A stretch of 64,000 nt of DNA from Prunus persica (taxonomy: Eukaryota > Streptophyta > Magnoliopsida > Rosales > Rosaceae): positions 27,548,561-27,612,560 of the forward strand of contig NC_034009.1 of assembly GCF_000346465.2 (NCBI RefSeq). The letters are read 5' to 3'. Every line of letters starts with the position of its first letter. Within the stretch, counting starts at the first letter, position 1. Of this stretch, positions 47,117 to 57,992 are shown one piece after another. The notes under the pieces were generated by a model that searched no databases, was not told the DNA's origin, and worked only from the letters and a program-made list of their open reading frames with translations. The position numbers and the translations under genes are program-made.

Positions 47117-47338
47117 CAAGTTGACTTTGCGTTTGTCAGGCTGGGGTTGAGCAGGAGCCTCCTTGGCCTCACGAGCAGCTCCCTTTTCCAAGTTAGTCTG
47201 ATGGCGCTTCCCCTGTGTATGGGCCAAGTAGTTGCCCTCGTTGTTGTGCAGCGTCAAGCAAAGCTTACACTCATAGCTTCCAAGGTGGTTGTTTTCATGA
47301 TCGGCAACTTCTTCGAGCTCGGCCCATGCTCTGAACAT
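47117..47338 (-). pseudogene. Captured fragment of splicing factor SF3A2 (SF3a66)
   Basis: Minus-strand reading NHLGSYECKLCLTLHNNEG, NYLAHTQGKRHQTNLEKG, AAREAKEAPAQPQPDKRKVN is the matrin-type zinc-finger region of SF3A2, a U2 snRNP component. The Cys-x2-Cys...His-x5-His pattern (YECKLC...HTQGKRH) is kept, but KGAA replaces the usual KRAA. Upstream (AWAELEEVADHEN) and downstream sequence is not SF3A2. Downstream, KVNLRKT is followed by G/GTGTGTAT, a possible splice donor. Confidence 0.85.
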
Positions 47339-47392
47339 TCATATCAGCTTCAAACTAGATGTCCTTGTTGAAGTTCTTTCTAGGATTGCTCC

Positions 47393-47659
47393 TTCCTTGC
47401 ATCAGAACAGCTGGTGGGCTTCATATAGTTTGGTGAGCCATAAGTTGTTTTGTTCATGGGCTGCTTCTGAGGAAAAGCTGCAGTGTTTGGAACATTGAGA
47501 GATGGTGGTGGTGGCTTTCCTGGTTGGGATATGTTTTCTCAAAGGTGATGATCTCAAGCTCTCAATATCTGAAAGCTTGATTGATCTAGATTTCTTCATT
47601 TTTTTTTTCTTCAAATCAGCTTGGATTCCAAGCTTGCTTGGTACCTTTCTTTGGACCAT
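47393..47659 (-). pseudogene. Captured fragment of a PICBP-like calmodulin-binding protein gene
   Basis: Minus-strand start MVQRKVPSKLGIQAD, then KKKMKKSRSIKLSDIESLRS, and in a second frame PGKPPPPSLNVPNTAAFPQK and TTYGSPNYMKPTSCSDARK. This is the N-terminus of plant-specific calmodulin-binding proteins of the PICBP type (recognised from memory). A segment between LGIQAD and KKKMKK that is present in relatives appears deleted, and one frameshift lies near 47505-47520. Sequence from 47660 to about 47990 may be its 5' leader. Confidence 0.7.
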
Positions 47660-48011
47660 ATTCAAAGGAAAACCACAAGCAAAGACAATAGGGAGGTGAC
47701 AATCCAAGTTTGAGAATTCAAAGCTCACAAAGATAAGCAATTCCCTCTTTGTCCCATGTCTTGTATTTGATGGAAAATTTCATTGGAAAGGAAAGGAAAG
47801 GAATTCTTGGAACTCAAAGAACCAGAGATTCCTTGGTGGTTCCTAGCTTCGGTTTTCTTTGGTCTCAAGTGGGTGGCCTTTTTCTTGTTTTAGGTGTTGC
47901 TGCTTTTGTATATAGAAAACAGAGAACCCAGAAAGGAAATCCAAGAGAGAGACTTTGGTTTTCATCAGAGAATTCAGCTGGTATTGTTTGAGCGAATTCG
48001 TGCTGATAACG

Positions 48012-48153
48012 TGTTATAAATCTAGAGAAATTGGAGAGGAAATTGAGAGAGAGAGAGAAGAGAATGTTTTCTCTTCATTGAATGTGTGTCATTTAATTAC
48101 AGGAATGGAGAAGCCCTATTTATAGGCATTTGGGCTCCATCACATTTACAACA
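48012..48153 (-). repeat. LTR of the gene-capturing element (functional 5' LTR)
   Basis: 142 bp, apparently identical to 41289-41430. TATAAATAGGGC on the minus strand is a good TATA box. It is preceded, in element direction, by TCTTT and followed by CGTTATCAGCACGA. Confidence 0.9.
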
Positions 48154-48413
48154 TCTTTGTAATTGTTTGACTTTTCCTAAAATTGCTGTACAATTCTTTT
48201 CCTAGTTAGACTCTGTATATTTTCCTAGTTAGGCTTGCATTCTCCCTGTATAAGAATATCGTACAATCAATAGAAAAATTATTCCGGCACAATATCTTCT
48301 ATACCAATTTTACATGGTATCAGAGTAGGGGAAACCCTAGCTCTTGTGTTTTTTCTTTTGCCGTTCTCTTTAAGCAGCAATTTAGATCATTTTTCTTGTT
48401 TCACTACTTCTCC

Positions 48414-49243
48414 ATGGGAGACAACAAGCAGAGCAAGCCTGCAAAGAGAGATGGAGGTTCTCGTGCCTCCAAGGATGGTGGTGCAAATGATGTCAGCAAT
48501 CCTTTTTTTTGTTCATCACAGTGACCATCCGGGCGTGGTACTTGTTCCCAAACTTCTTAACGGAGATAATTACACAACGTGGTGCCGGTCAATTCGCTTA
48601 TCCTTTGGCGCAAAAAATAAGCTAGGGTTCGTTGAAGGGACCGTGCAAATACTGTCCGAGAAGAGCAATCCAAATCATTATTCTCGCTGGTTACAGTGTA
48701 ACGATATGGTGCTCTCATGGATCCTTAATTCCATTGAACCTGAGATCGCCAATAGCGTCATCTACTGGACAACGGCACATGAGATTTGGGAGGACCTGAA
48801 GGAGTGATTTTCTCAAAGCAACGCACCAAGGATTTTCCAACTACAACGAGATATTGCTTCTCTCCATCAAGGGAAAATGTATGTCGCTGGCTATTTCACC
48901 AAGATGAAGGGGTTGTGGGATGAATTGGCTTCCTACAACGATTTGTCGACATGTTCATGTGGTGCTATGAAGAAGCAGCATGAAAAACAGGAACGCAATG
49001 CCCTCATGCAATTCTTGATGGGTTTAAATGAATCCTATAGTGCAGAAAGAGGGCAGATTTTACTCATGAATCCTTTGGCAAGCCTTCGTAGAGCACATGC
49101 ATTGGTTTCGCAAGAGAAAAAACAGAGAGAATTAGGTTCTGCACGGGTTGTTGCTAAAAGTGCAGCGATGGTGGTGCGATCCAGTCAGCAACAACAACGA
49201 GCCAACAATAATCAACGGCCTAACATTAGCCAACAACATCAGC
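48414..49243 (+). pseudogene. Copia gag, inactivated
   Basis: Starts MGDNKQSKPAKRDGGSRA at 48414. A run of eight T at 48502-48509 shifts the frame by one; the expected reading continues VHHSDHPGVVLVPKLLNGDN, the N-terminal motif of plant copia gag (Retrotran_gag_3), and YTTWCRSIRLSFGAK. A TGA at 48805-48807 interrupts EDLKE*FSQSNAPRIFQLQ where an Arg codon is expected. The frame then runs to 49243, where a foreign insertion begins. The zinc-knuckle region resumes after the insertion (ETCWKWHGYP near 50010). Confidence 0.88.
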
Positions 49244-49958
49244 TAGGGCTGGCAATGGGTCGTGTCGTGTCAGAATAATAAACGTGTCAAGAATGTTCAA
49301 CCCGAACCCAACCCATTTAATAAACGTGTCGTGTCGGGTTCGGGTCGTCTTTTATCGTGCGGGTTTCGAGTCGTGTAACGGGTTCATAAATAATAACATG
49401 CATGTTACAAAACTCACAATTGAAAAAAAATTTTATAAAAAAAAACAGAGAGAGGAGAGAAAATATAAGGAAAAGAAAAAAAAAGATAGAGAGAGGAGAG
49501 AAGTGAGAAGGAAAAGAAAAAAAAATAGAGAGAGAGAAGAGAAGAGAGAAGGAAAGAATTTTTTATTTTTTATTTTTTAAAAGGAGAAAAACTAAAGAGA
49601 AGGAAAAGAAAGAAAAAAAAAAGAAGAGGAGAAAACTAAAGAGAAGGAAAAGAAAGAAAAAAAGAGAGAGGAGAAGAGAGACGGAAAAGAAAGATTAATA
49701 AAAGAAGAAAAAGAAACATTATAAATATCAAAAGGCATAGTACATATCACAAAGTTGTATGTAGCATGGTGGATAAGGTGTTGGAGAGGAATGAGGGTGG
49801 TGGGGGTTCGAAACCCCTTGTGTGTGTTTTGAAGTCTCTATTTTTCTTCATTTTTTCGCGAGTTGGCATGTATTACACGGGTTGACACGACCCATTTAAT
49901 AAACGGGTTAAACATGTGTTTTAACAGGTTGGTAGGTTGACTCGAAACCCACCTGTTT
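49244..49958. mobile_element. hAT-like non-autonomous insertion in gag, with tRNA-like boxes
   Basis: Begins TAGGGCTGGCAATGGGTCGT, a typical start of plant hAT-type small elements. CCATTTAATAAACG(T/G)G and GGGTT-rich words appear near both ends. The middle is a purine-rich A/G stretch (49430-49720). At about 49761-49820 are TAGCATGGTGGATAAGGTG (box A-like) and GGGGGTTCGAAACCCC (box B-like), as in a SINE. The right terminus is not clear. It interrupts the gag reading frame. Confidence 0.5.
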
Positions 49959-49986
49959 AATAAACGGGTTGACTCAAAAATTTATG

Positions 49987-52900
49987 GGGACACAAACCAT
50001 GTTGTTGAAACCTGTTGGAAATGGCATGGCTATCCTTCATGGCATAGACTACACAAATCAGAAGGAGGCAATAACAACTCAAAAGGAGGTGGGGGCCGCA
50101 ACAAATCTTCTTCAGCAAACCATGTGTATGCAAATCCTAGTTTTTATGATGTGAAAGCCGTGATGCCCAACCTCACCAATCAACAATATAAGCAAATATG
50201 TTCAATCCTGAAAGAGAAGGAAAGTGATTCACAGCGTGATTCCGAAGCAAATATTGTCAGTTCAGGTTTATTTAAAAATTGCTCTACAACACTTAATTGG
50301 ATTATTGACAGCGGGGCAACGGATCATATCACGTCTTCCTCTCATTTGCTCACAAATGTGAAGCATTTCACCATGTCACCCGTAAAGTTACCAAGCGGAG
50401 ATTTATGGCATCGCTGTTTGGGTCACCTATCTTCGGCTTGCTTAAATTTTATGTCCAAAACGTTGTTAAATTTCCCTTATTCTTCAAATAATATTTGTGA
50501 TTTTTGTCCATTGGCCAAACAGACACAACTCCCATTTACTAATAGTTCCATGACCTCTTCACACCCTTTCGCGTGATATTTGGGGTCCATATAAAATAGC
50601 CTCTTTATCCGGGCACACTATTTTTTGACTATGGTGGATGATTTTACAAGGTTTACATGGATTTTTCTCATGCACCATAAAAGTGAAACACAAGAACACC
50701 TTCAATCCTTTTTTGCCTATACACAAACACATTTCAACACCAAAATCAAACAGATAAGTGTGGACAATGGGGGAGAATTTTATTCCCTTCGCAATTTTTT
50801 CACAGATCATGGGGTCATTTACCAACGATCTTGCGTTTACACCCCCCAACAAAATGGGGTCGTAGAACGCAAACATCACCATCTCATTGAAATGGCACGG
50901 GCTTTACTTTTTCAAGCCCACCTTCCTCTTCGATTTTGGGGAGAATGAGTGCTTACCGCTGCTCATCTCATTAACCGAATTCCCACCAAACTATTAGCCC
51001 GCCAAACTCCTTTTAAAAAATTATATAGCAAACCACCTTCCTATAAACATATGAGAGTCTTTGGGTGTCTTGCTTTTGCCACCAATAATCATCCCACATC
51101 TAAATTTGATACTCGTGCCAAGAAAAGCATTTTTTTGGGGTATCCTAGTGGGCAAAAAGCTTACAAGTTTTATGATCTCACCACCCACAAACTTTTCATC
51201 AACAGGGATGTTAACTTTTTTTAGCACCATTTCCCTTTCCACACTCTCAGCCCAACCACACCATCAGACCAATTGCATGTCCTACCCACGCCACACATAG
51301 CAGACCTTGATCCATGCCATCCAACCTTGGGCCCGCATAACTTTTCTCCAACCAACCCAACCTTTTCCCCTGAGCACAACTTCTCACTTTCAAGCCAAGA
51401 TGATCCGATATCTCCAGCCACACCTAACCCTCCAGCCAACCATTCTTCTTTTTCCCCCACTGACCCACCTATTTCTACAGCCAACCCCACCACATCATCA
51501 CCTGCTGCACTTACAAATCCAGAACAACCCGCTTCTCTTCCACTTTCTACTCCTCTTCTTTCTACCAATCCACCTGTCAGAGTCTCTAAGCATTCCAAAC
51601 AAGCTCATGTCTAGCAGAAAGATTATGTTCTTAATCATGTACTAATGCCCAGACCTGCATCATCGTCTTCCTCACCGCCAATCCTGCCTAAAGGTACTCG
51701 TTATCCTCTCTGTAATTTTATTTCATATCATCGTTACTCACCTTCACATCTTTCTTTTATTGCAACTGTCAGTAGTAGTGTGGAACCTTCTTGCTTTACA
51801 GACGCTGCTGCAGATCCCAATTGGCAACAAGCTATGCGCTCTGAACTTGAGGCCTTAACGTCCAACAACACATGGACGCTCACTACTTTGCCCCTCGGCA
51901 AACAACCCATTGGTTGTAAATGGGTTTACAAAATCAAGCACCGTTCTGACAGTTCAATCGAATGCTATAAGGCTCGCCTCGTGGCCAAAGGATATACTCA
52001 AACCGAGGGGATTGATTATCATGATACTTTCTCACCCACGGCCAAGATAATTACTATACATTGTTTGCTTGCTATCGCAGCTGCTCAAAATTGGTCCCTT
52101 AGCCAGTTAGATTTTAACAATGCTTTTCTACATGGGGACCTCTATAAAGAAATTTACTTGTCACCTCCTCCTGGTCTCCGGCGACTGGGGGAGAATCTTG
52201 TGTGTCGCCTCAACAAATCACTCTATGGGCTCAAGTAGGCATCTAGGCAATGGTTTGCCAAATTCATTGGAGCTGTTCTAGCTGCTTGGTTTATCCAATC
52301 CAAGGCAGATTATTCTCTTTTTACATGCAAGAAAGGTACATCGTTTACAGCCTTGTTGATTTATGTTGATGACATACTAATAACTGGGTATGGTCAAAAG
52401 GCAATCTCATCGCTTAAGCAATTTCTACAGTCACGGTTCAAAATAAAGGACTTTGGAGATCTCAAGTATTTTTTAGGGATTGAAGTTTCCCGTTCAAAAC
52501 AGGGCATATGTATTTCACAAAGAAAATACACCCTTGACATACTCAAAGACAGTGGCATTTTGGGAGCAAAACCGGTAGCCTTTCCCATGGAACAAGGCAC
52601 CAAACTTTCTGATGCAGGTGATCTACTCAAAGATCCATCTCCGTTTAGAAGATTGGTAGGGCGCCAGATATATCTCACCATCACACGGCCTGACATCACA
52701 TATGCAGTACATGTGCTTAGTCAATTTATGCATGCACCCCGAATGCCGCATATGGAAGCAGCTCTTAGAATACTCAAGTATCTTAAAAATGCACCAGGGC
52801 AAGGTCTATTTTTTTCAGCTGAAAATAACTTGAAGCTACATGCTTATTGTGATTCTGATTGGGCTGGGTGTCCTATGACGAGGAGATCCACGACTGGTTA

Positions 52901-53315
52901 TTGCGTATTTATTGGGAATTCATTAATTTCTTGGAGGACTAAGAGACAAAAAACGGTCTCATTATCTTCTGCATAGGCAAAATATCAAGCTATGACAAGA
53001 GCATGTTGCGAGCTCACTTGGCTACGAAGCCTGTTACGTGACCTACATCTTCCACATCCAGAAGCCTCATTTCTCCATTGTGACAACAAGGCTGCACTAC
53101 ACATTGCTGCTAATCCAGTTTTTCATGACAGAACTCATCATATAGTGATGGATTGTCACTTCATCATAGACAAGATACAGGATGGTGCAATCTCTACCAA
53201 GTTCATACCTTCTTTACATCAACCAGCAGACATGTTCACCAAACCCTTGGGAAAAGATCCCTTCTTATCCATGCTAGGCAAGTTGGGAGTTCTCGATATT
53301 CACTCTCCAACTTGA
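49987..53315 (+). pseudogene. Copia pol: protease, integrase, reverse transcriptase, RNase H
   Basis: In order: end of gag (HVVETCWKWHGYPSWH), protease active site WIIDSGATDHIT (about 50300), GAG-pre-integrase WHRCLGHLS (50407), integrase with D (TMVDDFTRF), D (SVDNGGEF) and E (NGVVERKH), then NRIPTKLL...GYPSGQKAYKFYD, reverse transcriptase (WVYKIKHRSD, KARLVAKGYTQTEGIDY, LDFNNAFLHGDL, IYVDDILITG) and RNase H (YCDSDWAGCP, HCDNKAALHIAANP). Breaks include a deletion between KLPSGD and LWHRCLG and stops at about 50573, 50946, 51222, 51612, 52236 and 52974. It cannot make a full polyprotein. Confidence 0.93.
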
Positions 53316-53322
53316 GAGAGAG

Positions 53323-53535
53323 TGTTGGAAAGTAATCAATACCTGATTCTACGGGAACTAGAATAGGAAAACCTTCTGTGTAATTGTTTGACTTTTCCTA
53401 GAATTGCTGTACAATTCTTTTCGTAGTTAGGCTGTGTATATTTTCCTAGTTAGGCTTGCATTCTCCCTATATAAGAATATTGTACAATCAATAGAATAAT
53501 TATTCCGACACAATATCTTCTATACCAATTTTACA
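53323..53535 (+). repeat. Copia 3' LTR
   Basis: 213 bp, TG...CA, preceded by a GA-rich polypurine run and followed by TSD GCTTG. About ten substitutions distinguish it from the split 5' LTR. Confidence 0.93.
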
Positions 53536-53540
53536 GCTTG

Positions 53541-54329
53541 ACTTTCAATCATTGGATTATTGTGATGGTTGAGATTAAACTAAATGCGGGTAAATGCACG
53601 AAACCTAAATGCAAAGGCTCGGGATCCTGAACAGACATGAACCAGCTCCTCTACAAGATAATTTTCTTATTGTTGGTCGGTCTTTATGAAAGATCTAATG
53701 AGGGACCTCCCTAAATTATAATTATTAGGAGTCTATGTTTCAATTTGTTTCTTTTTTTGCACAATTATTTGACCCAAGGAATATACAATTTTTCACATGT
53801 CACCATCTGAATAGTTGTCGAAAATTCATATTTCTACAAATGCCCCCTAAGTTCTACATGGAGCATGTAGGGCATGTAGGATATGTGAAATACTTGTCGG
53901 GCTTTTTAATTTCCAATTGCAGTTGAGCTCCCCTTGTGGGTTGAATTTGATTCCTTCTTAGAGTTGGGCTCCTAGTCAAAGAAAGCTTTTTGGGATTCCT
54001 TCTTGGCTAAGAAATCCCAATGGTTATAAAAAAAAAACCCAAACTCCTCCCTTTGTGTTGGTGATGAACAAAAGTTATATCTCTCAAGTGCACGAATCGA
54101 TATGATAGTATAGCAAGTAAATACGAGAGTCGTTCCCATAGAGATTTGTAAAGTTTATCAATTAATTCCAAAATGAATACCTTAAGAAAAATAGAAAACT
54201 AAAATGAAATATAAAAAAACTAAAATAGCCGAAAATTACTCAATTTTAATCTAAGTGTTGAGAATCAAGGCAATAAAATAAAATAACAAATGCTGAAAAT
54301 TGGTTTTGAAAATCAATGGATGAATACTA
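53541..54329. other. Intergenic DNA, partly TE-like
   Basis: No gene. From about 54060 (AAGTGCACGAATCGATATGA, AGTCGTTCCCATAGAGATTT) the sequence resembles, from memory, non-coding parts of plant Ty3/gypsy elements in reverse orientation. It continues beyond the solo LTR at 56335. Confidence 0.35.
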
Positions 54330-56334
54330 TGTTAGATATATGCCCTAGAAGGCAATATAAAATAGATAAGTCTAAGAAAATAATATATAGTAGTAAAGGG
54401 GCAAGAAGGTTGCTTTAGATACATAACGTACACAAAGTAACAAGTCCATGGATTAAGATATAAATGGAAAGTTATCTAAAGAAGTTAGATGCAAGAGACC
54501 TTTCCATATATATAAATATCATATCCTAAAATGTTCCTAATCATAGGATCACCAATTGGACAATGGTGACCCGCAAAGACTAGTATAGATTATGTTTGTT
54601 TAATTGGGGAGATGACTAGTCTCAAGTCGTTTGTGTAGAGACATTGAGACAAATGTATAGATGCTCTATAGAAGATGGAGTCTACTGAATGCGATCAACT
54701 CTAGAATTCTTGTATGGAAGTATTACTCACAAGTGTCAAACAAAGAATTCTAAGTTGTGATAATGCAAATTAATCCTTAGACCTGAGACATCACAGTTGT
54801 CTTGTGTATATGTTGTTTCTTTTTTAGAGCACTATACGGTCGTATCAAAATGATGTGACTTAAAGGTGTTCTTCAGAATTTTCAGTGTGTACGCAGTGAC
54901 AAATGAATGTACAACAAAGAATCTCTCCTCTTAGTAAGAAGATAGAATACTCTAAAGATATGATTCGTGAATCTTTGACCAAAGTATTGGATGGAAATTG
55001 AAATAAGAACGTTTACAATTTCATCAAATTGAATCATATAATCAAGAGATGTCATATTAGGGATTTTGACACAAGTTTACCATATCCCAAGAATATGACA
55101 TAGAGTATTGAATTAGAGAAGGATCGAATTGCATTGTAATCACAAACTGACTAGGTTCTCTAAATGAATTCTTTTTAGCTTGGGTAGCCATGACATATGT
55201 TAGGTGTCACTCATGGCTTGTGGAAGCCTTGTAAGGACTAATTATAATTAGCCTCGCCAATAGGGAGAATTGTATGGAGGGATACAATTCACACTTGATT
55301 CAGAGTGAATCATTCATACCCACTGCCACACTAATTAGAACCTATAAGATTGCACACCGAAAAGGAATTGATATGGGAAATTATGAAGAGAATGAATGAT
55401 TTTGTGACTTGGTCAAAGTCAATGTGAAAGTCAAAGATCAAAGTCAAATGTCAAATGTCAAATGTCAAACGATTGACCCGACACTTGACATGGTCAACTA
55501 GGGATGACCGGGACCAACACTTGTTAGACAAGTGAGTGATTGAATTAGTCAAGTCACTAGAGTAATTAAATTGATTAGATTAATTTAATTATTCAATTAA
55601 AGTTATGAAACTTTAATTAAAGGTCCTATATGACTTGGAAATTCAAAAATGATTTAACCATATGAACTTAGGCACATATGTGACATATTATAGGATTAAT
55701 GTGTTGGACCAAGATAGCAAAAGATGACACACAAAAAAGGGGGCGTTGTGGTGGGGGGGTGGTGGGTGTGTGGCTACACTAGGGCTTGGGGACCATTTTG
55801 GCACTCTTGTGACATTTTTGATCCTATAAGTGTGTATATCCTAGGGTTTTTCAAGTTGGTGAAATTGGAAGAGAGAAAACATCAAGCTCTCTCTCCCTAA
55901 CCCCTTGAATCTATCACATCAAGTGAAGGTGCTAGCACCACTCTTCACTTGTTGTCTACTCATTCTCTCATCCCATTCAATCCTTGGTGAAGAGCTTTGG
56001 GGAGGTGCATATCTTTGTACCTAGCTACAAGGTGGAGAATCAACATCAAAGGGAGAGCCAACAACAAAGGGACCACTCCCTCTACTTGAACGTCATTCTT
56101 GGTGTCAAGATTCGCTCCAAGGATATGAACATCTTATCTTTCTCTCAAATAGGATTTTGAGAGTCTTTGGTGGACACTTTTATAGACTTATAAAGATTGG
56201 GACCAAATGAAACTTGCATGAATCCCTAGTTTATTTAATGTTTCTGCTCTTACTTTGATTTCATATTAGATATGGCATGCTGGGTGATTTATACTCTCAA
56301 AGTTTTGGTTGTAGAGTTTTTAGAAATCTCTACA
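54330..56334. mobile_element. Solo LTR, family L (copy 2), 2005 bp
   Basis: Begins TGTTAGATATATGCCCTAGA and ends ATCTCTACA; aligns with 32497-34419 throughout. No partner LTR or coding sequence nearby. The flanks TACTA and CAACA do not match, so a clean TSD is absent. It splits the gypsy-like stretch that runs from about 54060 to 57590. Confidence 0.72.
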
Positions 56335-57589
56335 CAACACCATTCCCACAATATTCCCTTCATACTAGTACTTCGAGTTCACCATAACAATCCTATTCTA
56401 TGTATCGAGTTAATTTTGATAATAAAATTCCAATTCAATTCCTAAGGTTCGTTCTTTCTTTATTATGATGATTTGTTCGGTTGCGGTGTCACCAATTATT
56501 CTCAGTTAAACCTGAGTAATGAACCCCATAGCCAAATCTAATCGAGAACCCATTAAGTTCAAGAAGAACAATCAAGAACCAAGAATTGTCTTAGCTTGAA
56601 CCCCGGCTTTAACAAAAACTCATTCATTCATAGTGCACAAAGGATTAGGGATGAACTCCTCACCCAATCTTATCTTAGACAATCCAAAATATCTATAATG
56701 GGCAATTACAAGTATCAAGATCACAATTATAATAATGAATGAAACAACGAACATAATTTGATTAAAAATAAGAAATTAACTCAATAACATAGAATCATCA
56801 TGTTATGTTACATCGGATCCCTAGCAAAGAATTTAGTTACCCATAGCCATCTTAGAAACAAATAATATATTTATGAACATAAAATACGAAGTTTGAATTA
56901 AGATAGAAAAAACTCGTAGATGAATCCACTGCAGTTGAACTCCTCCTCTAGCAAATCTTGAAGGCTATGAACACCTAAAAAAGTAAATATGTGTGAGTTG
57001 GTGCTTTTTCTCCCGACCCTTGAACAATATGCTAAGCCCCCTTATATACTTCCCACACCCAAAAAGAATAGGAAAAGAATTAATTAAAAAACCTAACCTA
57101 ACTTGGACAACAAGTCCTCATTGAAGAAGGTAAGGAAAATTAAATAGATAACCTAAACTAATTAAATTCTTAAAGCCACTTGGGGAAAACCCACATGCCA
57201 GCTTGCACTCCAACACCTTCATCATGTCAACTCGCACCTTAGCCAATACAAAAGAACTTCCTTATTTTGCTATAGCACATCCACATCTTGTTGGAAATGC
57301 AATTGACAAACAGATCATATGTAATTGGCATTCCACTTTGTGAAAATCGACGCCTTTAGCAATTGCCAAACGAGATCTACTATTTGATTATTCTCATTCT
57401 TTGCTCATTTTCACCATATTTTGCTCCGTTTAGCTCCAAATCACCTTTAGGGCCGATTTCGTACAAAACTAACACTAAACACATCAAAACAACCAATTTC
57501 TCTTGCCACAAATTACGATCTTGCGGTTTTGATTTGTGAATTGCCTTGTTATTCTAACTAGCTTCTTCCTTTTTGTAGTTGCTCAGCTA
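56335..57589. other. Unclassified TE-like non-coding DNA
   Basis: Continuation of the sequence interrupted at 54329. Many stops in all frames; no protein match recognised. A/T-rich with C-rich minus-strand stretches. Confidence 0.35.
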
Positions 57590-57992
57590 CCATGTCTTCT
57601 GACGAAGGAAGTTGATCATCTGCTTCACAAGCGCTTTTGTATTTGCTTGGGGTTCTTCTGCTCACAAAAACAGGTTCGTGCCCAACTTACACTGTGTCCT
57701 TGATGAGGCACAATGGAATGGTGGCGATACCCCCCACCCCCCCGCGGATGTGCATGTTAAGTTGGTGAAGCCCTCGTCTAATGACATGGACTAAGCAAAT
57801 CCGAACGACTCGAACGTGATAGTGATCACGTTCCGTCCGTTCTACTTTTCCTTGGGCTTTAGGTTTCCTATATCAAAGTTCTTCAAGGAAGTGTTCATGC
57901 TATGGGCCCTGCCAGTGTACTATGAACATCTACCATGTTGTTATCTACTTTGACAACTTGAGCCGTTTCTTCAACTGGGCATTGACAATATA
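57590..57992 (+). pseudogene. Fragment of a gypsy-type transposon protein
   Basis: Short plus-strand pieces in shifting frames. The clearest, at about 57810-57910, reads VIVITFRPFYFSLGFRFPIS and KFFKEVFMLWALPVYYEHL, resembling the N-terminal domain of 'putative gypsy type transposon' proteins (PF04195-like, from memory). It breaks off where family-L-like LTR sequence begins. Confidence 0.45.

Larger units (their letters stand above)
41289..48153 (-). mobile_element. Gene-capturing LTR element inserted in the copia 5' LTR
   Basis: 6865 bp with two 142-bp LTRs, 41289-41430 and 48012-48153, identical by eye (plus-strand TGTTATAAATCTAGAG...CACATTTACAACA), and a perfect TSD TCTTT (41284-41288 and 48154-48158). 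Orientation is minus: on that strand TATAAATAGGGC lies in the LTR, the 48012-48153 LTR is followed by CGTTATCAGCACGA (likely primer site), and AAGGGGGAG precedes the other LTR (polypurine tract). No gag, integrase or reverse transcriptase is visible, so it depends on others. The interior carries fragments of three host genes (46620-47659), a plus-strand ORF (44174-44725) and several tandem repeats. The recent age is inferred from the LTR identity. Confidence 0.88.
41232..53535 (+). mobile_element. Ty1/copia retrotransposon, full length but decayed
   Basis: The 3' LTR is 53323-53535 (213 bp, TGTTGGAAAG...CCAATTTTACA). The 5' LTR is the same sequence cut in two by a younger element: 41232-41288 and 48159-48314. 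The TSD GCTTG flanks both ends (41227-41231 and 53536-53540). A primer-binding site TGGTATCAGAGT begins at 48315, directly after the 5' LTR, as for initiator Met-tRNA priming. GAGAGAGAG just before the 3' LTR fits a polypurine tract. Order gag, protease, integrase, reverse transcriptase, RNase H is Ty1/copia. About ten differences between the LTRs, several stops and an insertion in gag show age. Confidence 0.93.

Noticed and set aside
51273..51645. Pro/Thr/Ser-rich overlapping frames
   Set aside because: Variable linker between copia integrase and reverse transcriptase, not separate genes.
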